Source: Deinococcus sp045062605 (GTDB taxonomy: Bacteria; Deinococcota; Deinococci; Deinococcales; Deinococcaceae). Taken from it: a DNA stretch of 64,000 nucleotides. The stretch covers positions 13,757 to 77,756 of the forward strand of contig NZ_JBJGDW010000013.1 in the NCBI RefSeq assembly GCF_045062605.1, in the 5' to 3' direction. The notes beneath the pieces were generated by a model, which saw nothing but the letters and a program-made list of their open reading frames with translations, made no database searches and was not told the origin of the DNA. Shown piece by piece: positions 32,740 to 41,605 of this stretch. Every line of letters starts with the position of its first letter. Position 1 is the stretch's first letter. Both the position numbers and the translations under genes were made by a program.

Positions 32740-34326
32740 TTAGCGCCTCAACCTTCTGACCAACCCGCCCATCTCTGGCATTCTCAAAACCAGCGCGCCC
32801 AGCAGGTAGGCAACCAGTCCCGCGCCGCCCGCCACGCTCAGGCCGATCAGGCCAGCGACGATGGAACCGGGGGCGGGAATGAACGGGACGAAGCGCAGGG
32901 CCAGCCACGCCACCAGTCCCGCGATCACCGACAGCGGCAGCACCCGCGCCAGATGCGCCGTGATCTCGCGGCCCGGAAAGCCCAGCGCGCGGCGGTACAG
33001 CAGGGCCAGCGCCCCAGCCATCAGAATGCCAGAAATGGCGGTGCTGACCCCAAACCCCAGCAGACCCAGCGGCGGCACCAGCAGGCGGTACAGGCCCACC
33101 TCCAGCACAAAGCCAATGGCACTGACGGTCACCGCTTCCATCGTGCGTTCGCGGGCATAGAAGGTCCGCAGCAGCAGGGTCACGATGGCCCAGGGAACGA
33201 GGGCCAGTGCCCAGCCGGTCAGGATGCCGCTGCCTGCCTCGAACCGGGTCAGGGAATAGTCGGCGCGCAGGTTGAACAGGCTGACGGCGTAGGGAGCCAG
33301 CGTGACCAGCAGGGCGCTTATGGGGGCGGCCAGAAAAGTGGTGGTGCGGATGCCCTGCACGGTCAGCGCCTTGAAGGCAGGCCAGTCACGGGCGGCGGCG
33401 TGTTCGGAAAAACGGGGGAACAGGGCCAGCGCGGGCGACACCACGAACAGCCCGTTTGCCATCGTGAACAGCGCCTCGGCGTTGCCGTACCCGGTCTGTG
33501 TTCCCTGCGGAAACTGCGAGGCGTTTGTCAGCAGCCGGGTCACGTACAGGTTCAGAAACTGCCGCGCCCCGGCGGTCAGGGTAAACGGGGCCATCTGCTT
33601 CAGCACCCGCAACAGCGCTGGATTGGGTTTCAGATTGGGCGTGGGCAGCAGGCCAAAACGGTTCAGCGAGGGCAACTGCACCACCAGTTGCGCCACCCCG
33701 CCGATCAGCCAGCCGAAGGCCAGCCAGGTGGCAGTGTTGGGCAGCAGCAGCAGCGCCACGATGCTGGCGATATTGAAGGCCACCGGAGCAAAACTGCTCT
33801 CGCGGAAATGCTCATCGGCGTTCAGCAGGCCCATCGCCACGGCAGACAGGCTGATCAGCATCAGAAAGGGCATGACCAGTTGCGTCATGTACACGGCCAC
33901 GGCGCGGTCAATGTTGGCGTCCGCTGCCGTCAGCAGGCCCACGATCCACGGCGCGGCCAGGATGCCCACGGCCATCAGAATCAGGTTGACCGCGATCAGC
34001 ACGCCGCTGAAGGTCTGGGCCAGCTTCCTGCGCTCGGCGGTGTCCAGCGACTTGTAGACCGGGATAAAGGAATTGACCAGCGCGCCCTCGGCCAGCAGCT
34101 CACGCAGCAGGTTGGGCACCTTGACCGCCACGTTGAAGGCGTCGGTCAGCGTGTCGCCGAACAGGTTGATGATCTGCTGGCGCACGATGCCCGACAGCCG
34201 CGAACCCAGCGTGCCCGCCATGACGATCAGGGTATTGGCGCGCAGGGACTTGCGGGGCAGTGGTGAAGGGTTGGCGGGGCCTTGCTTGGGTTCGCGGGGA
34301 TCGGGGGCGGCGGGCGGGACGGTCAC
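32740..34326 (-). CDS. murJ: Lipid II flippase MurJ (MviN)
   Basis: 528-residue inner-membrane protein of the MOP superfamily with about 14 helices. It shows the N-terminal signature NTLIVMAGTLGSRLSGIVRQ and the first-helix arginine, then FGDTLTDAFNVAVKVPNLLR and LLAEGALVNSFIPVYKSLD, all typical of MviN/MurJ, which flips lipid-linked peptidoglycan precursor. It starts at GTG 34326 with TACAGT seven bases upstream. Transcription continues toward the terminator at 32478-32506. Confidence 0.95.
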   Translation of the reverse strand: MTVPPAAPDPREPKQGPANPSPLPRKSLRANTLIVMAGTLGSRLSGIVRQQIINLFGDTLTDAFNVAVKVPNLLRELLAEGALVNSFIPVYKSLDTAERRKLAQTFSGVLIAVNLILMAVGILAAPWIVGLLTAADANIDRAVAVYMTQLVMPFLMLISLSAVAMGLLNADEHFRESSFAPVAFNIASIVALLLLPNTATWLAFGWLIGGVAQLVVQLPSLNRFGLLPTPNLKPNPALLRVLKQMAPFTLTAGARQFLNLYVTRLLTNASQFPQGTQTGYGNAEALFTMANGLFVVSPALALFPRFSEHAAARDWPAFKALTVQGIRTTTFLAAPISALLVTLAPYAVSLFNLRADYSLTRFEAGSGILTGWALALVPWAIVTLLLRTFYARERTMEAVTVSAIGFVLEVGLYRLLVPPLGLLGFGVSTAISGILMAGALALLYRRALGFPGREITAHLARVLPLSVIAGLVAWLALRFVPFIPAPGSIVAGLIGLSVAGGAGLVAYLLGALVLRMPEMGGLVRRLRR

Positions 34327-34333
34327 GCGGTCA

Positions 34334-34339
34334 ACTGTA
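34334..34339 (-). promoter_or_regulatory. Leaderless -10 box of murJ
   Basis: TACAGT on the minus strand, 7 bases before GTG 34326. Confidence 0.6.
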
Positions 34340-34397
34340 GTGGATTGGGGTAGAGGAAGTGAGGTGTAAAAACAGATGGCAAACCGGGTGGCTGCCC

Positions 34398-34853
34398 TTA
34401 TTTGCAGCTCTGTGCCGTTCTATTCGCCGCCACCTGCAACCGCGCCGCCCCGAACGTCACGTCCAGCGTCAGTCCTTCCAGATAGGCGCGCAGATGTGCG
34501 GGCAAGTCTGCCACCGTGAACGGCGTGCGCGGCGCGGCCACCAGACGGTAAACGCCCGCCTGATCCGGCACGCGGTCATAGACATACGCTCCCCGGCGCT
34601 GGGGCGGGGTCAGGTGTTCGTCGAAACCGCCTGCCGGGGCGTTGGGCGGCTCGGTTTCGGGGCGGGTATCGATCCAGACGTGCAGGGCTTCCAGCAATTC
34701 CTCGGAGGCCAGGGCCGCGTCCGGCACCCCAGCGTCGTCGCCCGCCGCCATGAACTGGGCGACATGACCGCGTGCATCGGCGGCGAACCAGTCGAATTCC
34801 ACGCCGCGCAGTTCCTCGCGGGTGATGACCGTATGCGGCGCACTCTCCCCCAC
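34398..34853 (-). CDS. Hypothetical protein downstream of pgm
   Basis: 151 residues, cytoplasmic. It begins at GTG 34853, one base after the pgm stop, so it is co-transcribed with pgm. The opening segment VEFDWFAADARGHVAQFMAA has the pattern (FDWFA-D--G-VA-F--AG) seen in many small uncharacterised bacterial proteins, some near immunity or toxin genes. No toxin is adjacent here. Nothing indicates a catalytic function. Confidence 0.65.
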   Translation of the reverse strand: MGESAPHTVITREELRGVEFDWFAADARGHVAQFMAAGDDAGVPDAALASEELLEALHVWIDTRPETEPPNAPAGGFDEHLTPPQRRGAYVYDRVPDQAGVYRLVAAPRTPFTVADLPAHLRAYLEGLTLDVTFGAARLQVAANRTAQSCK

Positions 34854-34854
34854 C

Positions 34855-36489
34855 CTACTTGCCCCCCAGCGCCTCGGAAACCACGTCGCGGGCTTCCGCC
34901 ATCACCTGTTTCAGATGGTCCGCGCCCTTGAAGCTCTCGGCGTAGATTTTGTACACGTCCTCGGTGCCGCTGGGGCGGGCGGCGAACCATGCCTCAGCGG
35001 TGGTCACCTTCAGGCCGCCGATGGGCGCATCGTTGCCAGGGGCGCGGGTCAGGCGGGCGGTGATCGGATCGCCTCCCAGGGTCTGCGCCTTCACGTCCTC
35101 GGGCGAGAGGTTGCCCAGAATCTTTTTCTGCGCGGGCGTGGCGGGCGCGTCCTGACGGTCATAGGCGGTTGCGCCGTATTTCTCAGTCAGATCGGCAAAG
35201 CGCTGGCTGGGGGTCTTGCCCGTCTTGGCAGTCATCTCGGCGGCCAGTAGACCGGGGATCAGGCCGTCCTTATCGGTACTCCACGGGCTGCCGTCCAGGC
35301 GCAGGAAGCTGGCCCCGGCGGATTCCTCGCCACCAAAGCCCAGATCGCCCGTGAGCAGGCCGTCCACGAAGTACTTGAAGCCCACCGGAACTTCCATCAG
35401 ATTGCGGCCCAGACCATTGGCCACCCGGTCGATCAGCGCACTCGAAACCAGCGTTTTGCCCACGCCCGCCTCGGCACGCCAGCCGGGACGGTGCTGGAAC
35501 AGGTAATCGATCATCACCGCCAGATAGTGGTTGGGGTTCATCAGGCCACCCTGCGTCACGATGCCGTGCCGGTCCGCATCCGGGTCGTTGCCCACCGCCA
35601 CGTCAAAATCGTCCTTGAGGCGCAGCAGCCCGGCCATCGCATAGGGGCTGGAGCAGTCCATGCGAATCTTGCCGTCCTTATCGACGCTCATGAAGGCGAA
35701 ACGGGGATCGACGGTGTTGTTGACGATCTCGAAGTTCAGGTTGTACTCAGCCAGAATCGCCTGCCAGACGGGCAGACTGGCCCCGCCCAGCGGATCGATG
35801 CCGACATGCACGCCGCTTTCCCGGATGGCATCCAGATCGATCACCTCGGGGAGCTGGCGCACGTAGGGGGTGATGAAGTCGAACGTCTCCAGCTTGCCCA
35901 TCGCGTCTTCCAGGGACAGGCGTTTCACGTCGCGCAGTTCGTTTTCCAGAATGGTGTTGGCGCGGGCCTGCACCGCCCCGGTCACGTCGGTGTCGGCGGG
36001 GCCGCCGCTGGGGGGGTTGTATTTGAAACCGCCGTCCTGCGGGGGATTGTGGCTGGGCGTGATCACGATGCCGTCGGCAGTTCCGCCCTGGCCCGCGCGG
36101 TTGTGTTGCAGGATCGCGTGGCTGATCAGGGGCGTGGGGGTCATCACGCCGGGCTGCACGCACACGCGCACGCCGTTGGCGGTCAGCACTTCCAGGGCGC
36201 TCATCCACGCGGGTTCGGACAGGGCGTGGGAATCCAGGCCCATGAACAGCGGCCCGCTGATGCCCGCCGCCAGGCGGTGTTCGGCCACCGCCTGCGCCAC
36301 CGCCAGAATGTGCGCCTCGTTGAAGGTGCCGTTCAGGCTGGTTCCCCGGTGGCCGCTGGTGCCAAACGCCACGCGCTGAAGGGGATCAGAGACATCCGGG
36401 CGCGTCTCGTAATAGTGCGCCACCAGACGGGGGATGTTGGTCAGCAGGCTCTGAGGAGCGGGTTTTCCGGCCAGTTCGCTGATGGTCAT
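34855..36489 (-). CDS. pgm: Phosphoglucomutase (alpha-D-glucose phosphate-specific)
   Basis: 544 residues from ATG 36489, interconverting glucose 1- and 6-phosphate. Visible are VAFGTSGHRGTSLNGTFNEA, the catalytic phosphoserine loop GIVITPSHNPPQDGGFKYNP, the metal-binding VGNDPDADRHGIVT, the sugar-binding FGGEESAGASFLR and the phosphate-binding FAARPSGTEDVYKIYAESF. The start is supported by TAAACT seven bases upstream. The longer upstream frame is not conserved. Confidence 0.96.
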   Translation of the reverse strand: MTISELAGKPAPQSLLTNIPRLVAHYYETRPDVSDPLQRVAFGTSGHRGTSLNGTFNEAHILAVAQAVAEHRLAAGISGPLFMGLDSHALSEPAWMSALEVLTANGVRVCVQPGVMTPTPLISHAILQHNRAGQGGTADGIVITPSHNPPQDGGFKYNPPSGGPADTDVTGAVQARANTILENELRDVKRLSLEDAMGKLETFDFITPYVRQLPEVIDLDAIRESGVHVGIDPLGGASLPVWQAILAEYNLNFEIVNNTVDPRFAFMSVDKDGKIRMDCSSPYAMAGLLRLKDDFDVAVGNDPDADRHGIVTQGGLMNPNHYLAVMIDYLFQHRPGWRAEAGVGKTLVSSALIDRVANGLGRNLMEVPVGFKYFVDGLLTGDLGFGGEESAGASFLRLDGSPWSTDKDGLIPGLLAAEMTAKTGKTPSQRFADLTEKYGATAYDRQDAPATPAQKKILGNLSPEDVKAQTLGGDPITARLTRAPGNDAPIGGLKVTTAEAWFAARPSGTEDVYKIYAESFKGADHLKQVMAEARDVVSEALGGK

Positions 36490-36496
36490 GGCAAGC

Positions 36497-36502
36497 AGTT
36501 TA
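36497..36502 (-). promoter_or_regulatory. Leaderless -10 box of pgm
   Basis: TAAACT on the minus strand, 7 bases before the ATG at 36489. Confidence 0.6.
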
Positions 36503-36645
36503 GCGGGGGACGGCCCGGCAGCCGGGCCACATGAGCAAAGCACAGGCCGAAGCCGGATAAAAAAGCCCTTGGACCACCCCGGCGCTCACGTTTTGTAAAT
36601 GTGATAGTCACCCAATTCGACGCGGAATGGGGCAAAGTGAGCGGC

Positions 36646-37275
36646 ATGAAAAAATTAATGATGGCTGCTATAGGTGTGGGACTGGCTGGAGTTCTGGCAG
36701 GTTGCGGCACCTCTGGCGTAGCCCCAGACGGCAGCGGGAGTGGGCGCGTCGTGGACCTGACCACCGAATACGCTACGTCTTTGTCGTCCAACACGGCGAC
36801 GACACAATACGCAGCTTGTGACAATGTGACAAACTCTACAGATGCCACAAGAAGCAAATCCACACAGGTTGTGGTGGAATTTGTTGCGGCTGGTAGCATC
36901 ACTTCTGTCGATATACGTTTGATAGGGATCAACTCTGGTGATAACGGCAAATTTTATAAAAATGTTTCTATTAATGACCTGAAGAAACTGAGCAACGGCA
37001 ATTATCGTGTTATTTTCGACGCCAACTCGGCAACTGGTGGCCTGTTGCCAAACAGTCTGAATTCCCAGAGCATTGTAATCACACCTGTTACCGAGGAGCC
37101 GAGACCTGTCAAGGCCATTACCGGTCAAAACAAACTGGAGGGCGGATTTTACGCTGAGCTGATCGTCTACACCACTTCATCTCAGACACCCGCTTTCAGT
37201 AGTCGAAATCTGCGCGTAATTCCGATTTATACGTCTTGCAGCCTCAATGGTGTCGCGAAACCATTGAAACTGTAA
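36646..37275 (+). CDS. Lipoprotein of unknown function (paralogue A)
   Basis: 209 residues. A lipoprotein signal peptide with lipobox LAGC (Cys20) is followed by a Ser/Thr/Asn-rich beta-type exported domain. The codon use is markedly richer in A+T than that of its neighbours (for example AATTTTATAAAAATGTTTCT near 36950). This suggests recent acquisition or relaxed selection. The upstream block AAAGTGAGCGGC matches that of the next gene almost exactly. It shares domain outline with the downstream lipoprotein (ITPVT / VTPVNTF near the C-terminus), so the pair is a divergent tandem duplication. The function is unknown. Confidence 0.75.
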   Translation: MKKLMMAAIGVGLAGVLAGCGTSGVAPDGSGSGRVVDLTTEYATSLSSNTATTQYAACDNVTNSTDATRSKSTQVVVEFVAAGSITSVDIRLIGINSGDNGKFYKNVSINDLKKLSNGNYRVIFDANSATGGLLPNSLNSQSIVITPVTEEPRPVKAITGQNKLEGGFYAELIVYTTSSQTPAFSSRNLRVIPIYTSCSLNGVAKPLKL

Positions 37276-37297
37276 TCAATTTCTGAAATTGATTGAA

Positions 37298-37323
37298 GCC
37301 GAGGCCATCCGCCTCGGTTTTTT
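37298..37323 (+). terminator. Terminator after lipoprotein A
   Basis: CCGAGGC / GCCTCGG stem with a 5-base loop, followed by TTTTTT. Confidence 0.85.
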
Positions 37324-37394
37324 ATGGGCTGCCCTCAGCTTTCCTCAAGATGCCCGTCACCTCCCAGTCAGGTTTATAGGCCAAAGTGAGCAGC

Positions 37395-37952
37395 ATGAAA
37401 AAACTGTTGATTGCGGCGGTAGGGCTAACGGGCGTGCTGGCGAGCTGTGGGGGCGTGGAGGTCATTGTTGATCCAGCCATAGTGCCAGTGAGCAATTTGC
37501 AGCTCAAGAGCTACCAGAGTCAGTACACCTTGCCTGCGGCGTACACCGACACCAAAACCGGGACGGTGTACGCCAAGGGGTCGTCTATTATCTGCGACAA
37601 CCTGAATACCCGGTTGAGTGTGGACGTGGATTACAACGGCACCATCAATGAGTTCGGTGCACGGTTGGAAGGGCGGGACACTGGAACCACCAGATTCGTG
37701 TATTCGCAGCCTCTGGGAAATGTCTACTCCGGCAATCCTTCCACGTTTGAATTTGTCGTTGCCCCCAACACCGCTCCTCTGAGCATCGGCACAGGCAAGC
37801 TGGGCGCACAGGCCATCGTCGTTACTCCAGTCAATACGTTCACCGTCAAGGGAGCCACCTTCGTGACCGTGCAGGCCAAGAGTGGTGACGGCACAGTCAG
37901 CAATACTGTCTCAAGCGTGCAGGCTATCCCCGTTGCCGACTGCGGCGTCTAA
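37395..37952 (+). CDS. Lipoprotein of unknown function (paralogue B)
   Basis: 185 residues. The signal peptide is MKKLLIAAVGLTGVLASCGG with lipobox LASC (Cys18). The mature part is predicted mostly beta, with two cysteines (IICDNLN and the terminal ADCGV) where paralogue A also has two (AACDNVTN and TSCSL). This C-D-N match near residue 60, and a shared segment ending in a late cysteine, support homology. It has the same AAAGTGAGC block before the ATG as paralogue A and its own terminator, so each is a separate unit. Confidence 0.75.
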   Translation: MKKLLIAAVGLTGVLASCGGVEVIVDPAIVPVSNLQLKSYQSQYTLPAAYTDTKTGTVYAKGSSIICDNLNTRLSVDVDYNGTINEFGARLEGRDTGTTRFVYSQPLGNVYSGNPSTFEFVVAPNTAPLSIGTGKLGAQAIVVTPVNTFTVKGATFVTVQAKSGDGTVSNTVSSVQAIPVADCGV

Positions 37953-37965
37953 ACCCAATCTTCCA

Positions 37966-37996
37966 AAGCCGCCCCCACACCGGGGCGGCTTTTTTA
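37966..37996 (+). terminator. Terminator after lipoprotein B
   Basis: AGCCGCCCC / GGGGCGGCT stem followed by TTTTT. It lies between convergent genes. Confidence 0.88.
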
Positions 37997-38005
37997 TCCC
38001 AATTC

Positions 38006-40183
38006 TCACGCGATGAGCGGATGCAACTCGCCTGCGCTGACCAGCCCCAACCAGTGCAGGGCGCGGCTGGCGCTGACGTACAGCAGACGGCGCTCGTACT
38101 CGGTGCTTTCGTCGTAGGTCTGCACATTGGCGCTGCTCACGATGGCCGCACTGAACTCCAGTCCCTTGGCAAGACTGACTGGCAGCACCACCAGCCCACC
38201 CCGGAACCGGTGTTCCTGCGTGGTGATCGGCTGTGCGTCGGTGTCAAAGTCGCGCAATGCTTCGGCCAGACGGTCCGCATCCACGGCGCGGCGGGTCACG
38301 ATGGCGATGTTGACGTGTCCGGCGGCCTGCGCGTCCTTGACGGCTTGGGCGATCAACGGCAGTTCGCCGTTCGGGGCATCGGCGGGTCCGGTGTAGCGCT
38401 GGACCTCGGCCCCGTCGCGGTCCACGCCCTGCACCTGCGCGGCGCGGTTGTAGGTGGCGGCAATCCGTGCGCCCAGTTCGGTGATCTGGCGGGTGCTGCG
38501 GTAGGTGCGGCCCAGCGTCAGAACCTCCGCGCCGGGCAGGACGGCCTGCACCGCCTCCCAGTTGCTTGGCCCCTTGTAGCCGTGCATGCCCTGGTTCAGA
38601 TCGCCCAGCGCGGTCAGGTGTCCGGCCCGCGTGGCACGGCCCAGCAGCGCGTAAAGCAGCGGCGAGTAGTCCTGCGCCTCGTCTAGCACCACATGGTCAA
38701 AGGGTTCCAGAACGCGCCCCACCTGCCGCCCGATCCCCCCGGTGAACGCCTGCACCGCCAGCATGAGGGGCAGCTCGGTGGCGTCGGCGTGGGCGCGGCG
38801 TGGGGTAGGAATGCCACTTAAAGGATCGGTGGCGAGCAGCGCAATCTCGCGCTCGGTCAGCAGGCCACTGGCCGCCAGCGCTTCAGGGCTGCCCAGCAGG
38901 CGGCGGGCCTCGGTGACCGGGGTGGTGCTGGCGAAAATGCGGCCCAGCAGCGCGGTAATGGGCGCGGAGAGCTGGCGCAGCACGCTGGCCTCCTCGTCGT
39001 CGGGGACATTCAGGTGCGAGACGGCCAGGTCTTCCACGGCCCGGCGAAAGCCCGCGCGGTAGCCGCTCAGGGGATCGGCGGCGAACACGTCGCGCAGGAT
39101 GGCGTGCAAGTCGGTGTCGCTCAGGGCGAAGATTTGCGGATCGCGCCGATTCAGGGCCACCTCTTCCCGTAGCGACTGGCCGCGCAGGGCGGCATTAAAG
39201 CGGTTCCAGAGGTGGGTGCGGATCACGTCCAGCATGCGGGCGTCCCCCAGCAACTTGGCCCGCCTCCAGGCCAGGGCGCGGCGGGTGTTGTCGTGATCGG
39301 TCAGCAGCAGCGTCAGGGTCCGGTCCGTGACCTCCAGCTTTTCCAGCCCCAGCAGTCCTATCGCCCAGCTCTCGGGCGTGGTCACGTTGACGGCCCCGAT
39401 GCTCAGTTCGGGCAGGATTCGGGCGGCGTAGGTGGCCAGTACTTTATTGGGCATCAGCACCATGCACGCCTCGGCCTGCGCCTGGTGCGGCCCACGTTCG
39501 GCGTTGGTCATCCAGGCCAGACGGTGAAAGCCGATGGTGGTCTTGCCCGAACCTGCCGCGCCCTGAATGATCACCGGGGTTCCGGCGGGATAACGCATGG
39601 CGGTATTTTGCTCAGGCTGGAGGGTTTCCACCACGTCGCGCATTCCGGCGGTGCTGCCTTCTTCCAGCCTTCGCAGCAGCACTTCCTCGCGGCCCCCGGT
39701 GTCGCCCCCGGCCTCGTCATCGTAGAGATCGGTGACGCGGTGCAGCGTTTTGGCCGCAATATCCAGTTGCCGCCGCCGCTTGATCACGCCCTGCCCGCCC
39801 CGGCGCGGCGTCCAGCCCAGCGCGTCGGAGTAGAACAGGCTGCCCACCTCGCTGTCCCAGCCCACCACACTGTGCGGCCCCTTCACGTCGCGGAAGCCGT
39901 GCTTGCCGATATACAGCGTCTGTTCACGCCCGCCCACGCGCACTTTCAGGCTGCCAAAGTACGGGTGATGCACATGCGGCGAGAGCATCGCGGCGTGTTC
40001 GCCCGCCTCGTCCGCCAGGATGATGCTGGTTTCCAGATCCGCGCCCATCTGGCGGTCCCGGTCTTCCCAGAAGTCAATCTGGCGCAGCATGGCGTCCACC
40101 GTGCCCTTCAGGTGCGCGGTTTCGGGTTGAAAGTCTGGGTGGGTGTCGTGGATGGGCGGGCGGGCAGAAGCAGGGGCAGACAT
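38006..40183 (-). CDS. HelD-like superfamily 1 helicase/ATPase
   Basis: 725 residues from ATG 40183. An N-terminal helical arm region (about 1-200) precedes the ATPase: Q-motif-like VVETLQPEQNTAMRYPAG, Walker A VIIQGAAGSGKTTIGFHRLA, Walker B HVVLDEAQDYSPLLYALL, GDLNQGMHGY and the C-terminal LGRTYRST and LVVLPVSLAKGLEFSAAIV motifs. The order and the long non-helicase N-terminus match HelD, the RNA polymerase recycling ATPase of Gram-positive bacteria, rather than UvrD/PcrA. A DNA helicase role cannot be excluded. TATTCT lies 8 bases upstream. Confidence 0.82.
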   Translation of the reverse strand: MSAPASARPPIHDTHPDFQPETAHLKGTVDAMLRQIDFWEDRDRQMGADLETSIILADEAGEHAAMLSPHVHHPYFGSLKVRVGGREQTLYIGKHGFRDVKGPHSVVGWDSEVGSLFYSDALGWTPRRGGQGVIKRRRQLDIAAKTLHRVTDLYDDEAGGDTGGREEVLLRRLEEGSTAGMRDVVETLQPEQNTAMRYPAGTPVIIQGAAGSGKTTIGFHRLAWMTNAERGPHQAQAEACMVLMPNKVLATYAARILPELSIGAVNVTTPESWAIGLLGLEKLEVTDRTLTLLLTDHDNTRRALAWRRAKLLGDARMLDVIRTHLWNRFNAALRGQSLREEVALNRRDPQIFALSDTDLHAILRDVFAADPLSGYRAGFRRAVEDLAVSHLNVPDDEEASVLRQLSAPITALLGRIFASTTPVTEARRLLGSPEALAASGLLTEREIALLATDPLSGIPTPRRAHADATELPLMLAVQAFTGGIGRQVGRVLEPFDHVVLDEAQDYSPLLYALLGRATRAGHLTALGDLNQGMHGYKGPSNWEAVQAVLPGAEVLTLGRTYRSTRQITELGARIAATYNRAAQVQGVDRDGAEVQRYTGPADAPNGELPLIAQAVKDAQAAGHVNIAIVTRRAVDADRLAEALRDFDTDAQPITTQEHRFRGGLVVLPVSLAKGLEFSAAIVSSANVQTYDESTEYERRLLYVSASRALHWLGLVSAGELHPLIA

Positions 40184-40191
40184 CGCCGCCC

Positions 40192-40197
40192 AGAATA
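40192..40197 (-). promoter_or_regulatory. -10 box of the HelD-like gene
   Basis: TATTCT on the minus strand, 8 bases before the ATG at 40183. Confidence 0.5.
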
Positions 40198-40264
40198 CGG
40201 GGTCTGGGCGGCGGGAAAAGGGATGCTTGGGATTGACTTGGGGTGGGGTGAGGGTCAGAACCTT

Positions 40265-40470
40265 TGCTTCGCGGTTCTCTGGAGTGGCTGTTTGCGGTTT
40301 AACCCCTCTGCTTCGCAGCTCTGCGAGTCCGGCGCTCCGCGCCACCTCCCCTTAGAAGGGAGGCAAGGGGCGGCCACATTCACTCTGCGTTGTCGTAGAC
40401 GAGATTTCTTAGCTCCCTCCCTCCTTGCGGGGGAGGGTTGAGGAGGGGGGTGGCGGGCAAAGCCTGCCCT
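40265..40470. repeat. Intergenic block of palindromic repeats
   Basis: No gene here. Several hairpins follow each other: CCTCCC/GGGAGG (40345-40363), CCCTCCCTCC/GGGGGAGGG (40415-40437) and GGGC/GCCC near 40457. The stretch with CGCAGCTCTGCGAGTCC (40314-40330) recurs with changes at 63712-63728. It is probably a second, unrelated family of small repeats. Confidence 0.55.
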
Positions 40471-40474
40471 TCTC

Positions 40475-41593
40475 TTACCCCGCCACCGCTTCCACTTCCG
40501 CTAACTCCGAAATCTGCTCACCCGACTCATCCAGCACAAACTTGTCGATGTACGGCGAGTTCATCAGGTGCAGCGCGCCCATGTACTTGAGGCGGAATTT
40601 GACGTAGCTGCCCACCTTCAGCCCGGCCTCGTTTTCGCCCACGTTCAGCACCAGCATGTCACTGCTGCCGCCGATCACTTCCAGACGCTCGTCCACGGGT
40701 TCCAGATACTGCGGCGAGATGTCCAGATAGCCCACGTCCAGAATGGCGCGGTGGCTGGTGCTGCCGCTGCTCTCGGCCTCGGCGGTCACGCCAAAGGGAT
40801 TCTTGCCCAGCGTGCCGGAGGGCATCGTGGGCTTCTCGGCCAGTTCTATGACCTGGGCGTGCAATTCCAGCACGTCGTCATGCATGTCTTTGAAGGTGCC
40901 TTCCGCCACCAGATCCTGCCCGAAGAACAGCGCCTCGCCAATGCGGAAGTGGTTGATGGCCTGGGGCAAACCGCCCGCGATCAGCAGCGGGATGGTCACG
41001 GTGGTTCCGGCGCTGACCCACTGGATTTCCACGTTGTTCTTCAGCTCGATGATCTTCTTGTACAGACCCAACTGGATCAGCTTGTCCTCGCTGGGCATCA
41101 CACCGTTCAGGCAATTCAGGTTGGTGCCGATGCCGATGATTTTGATGTTCGGAAGCTGAAAGACCTGGGCGTAAAACGCCTCAATGTCCTCGCGCAGCAC
41201 ACCCTCGCGCAGGTCACCCATCTCGATCATGATGATGATCAGGTGCTGCCTGTCCTGGCGCACGGCCTCGGCAGAGATGGCGCGGATGGTTTCCAGTTCG
41301 GTGTTGAAGCTCACGTCCGCCCAGGTCACGAGGTCCTCAATTAAAGCGGAGGCGGGCGGCTTGATGTACACCGTCTGCGCCTCTGGACTCAGTTCCTTGA
41401 TGGCCCGCAGGTTGCTGATGCGCGAATCCAGCAGTTCCAGACGGCCCAGACGAATGACCTCGTTCAGAAAGAGTTTGTTGCCGCACAGCAGCTTGGTGGT
41501 GATGCCCCAGTCGATGCCACGTTCCGAGAACAGGTGTTCCAGGTGGTCAAAATTGGCCTGCAACTTGGGACGGCTCAGCGTCAGATATGCCAT
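40475..41593 (-). CDS. Alanine/ornithine racemase-family PLP enzyme
   Basis: 372 residues, fold type III PLP racemase. The PLP lysine is in ITTKLLCGNKLFLNEVIRLG, followed by LELLDSRISNLRAIKEL. This TK-CGN/DSR-NL pattern marks the ornithine racemase (Orr/YhfX) branch rather than biosynthetic alanine racemase. Further conserved parts are IIIMIEMGDLREGVL, IGIGTNLNCLNGVMPS, WVSAGTTVT and FRIGEALFFGQ. GGGAGG lies 7 bases before the ATG. Deinococcus peptidoglycan contains ornithine, so a link to cell-wall or D-amino-acid metabolism is possible. The GNAT gene just upstream belongs to the same operon. Confidence 0.83.
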   Translation of the reverse strand: MAYLTLSRPKLQANFDHLEHLFSERGIDWGITTKLLCGNKLFLNEVIRLGRLELLDSRISNLRAIKELSPEAQTVYIKPPASALIEDLVTWADVSFNTELETIRAISAEAVRQDRQHLIIIMIEMGDLREGVLREDIEAFYAQVFQLPNIKIIGIGTNLNCLNGVMPSEDKLIQLGLYKKIIELKNNVEIQWVSAGTTVTIPLLIAGGLPQAINHFRIGEALFFGQDLVAEGTFKDMHDDVLELHAQVIELAEKPTMPSGTLGKNPFGVTAEAESSGSTSHRAILDVGYLDISPQYLEPVDERLEVIGGSSDMLVLNVGENEAGLKVGSYVKFRLKYMGALHLMNSPYIDKFVLDESGEQISELAEVEAVAG

Positions 41594-41605
41594 AAGTTCG
41601 CCTCC

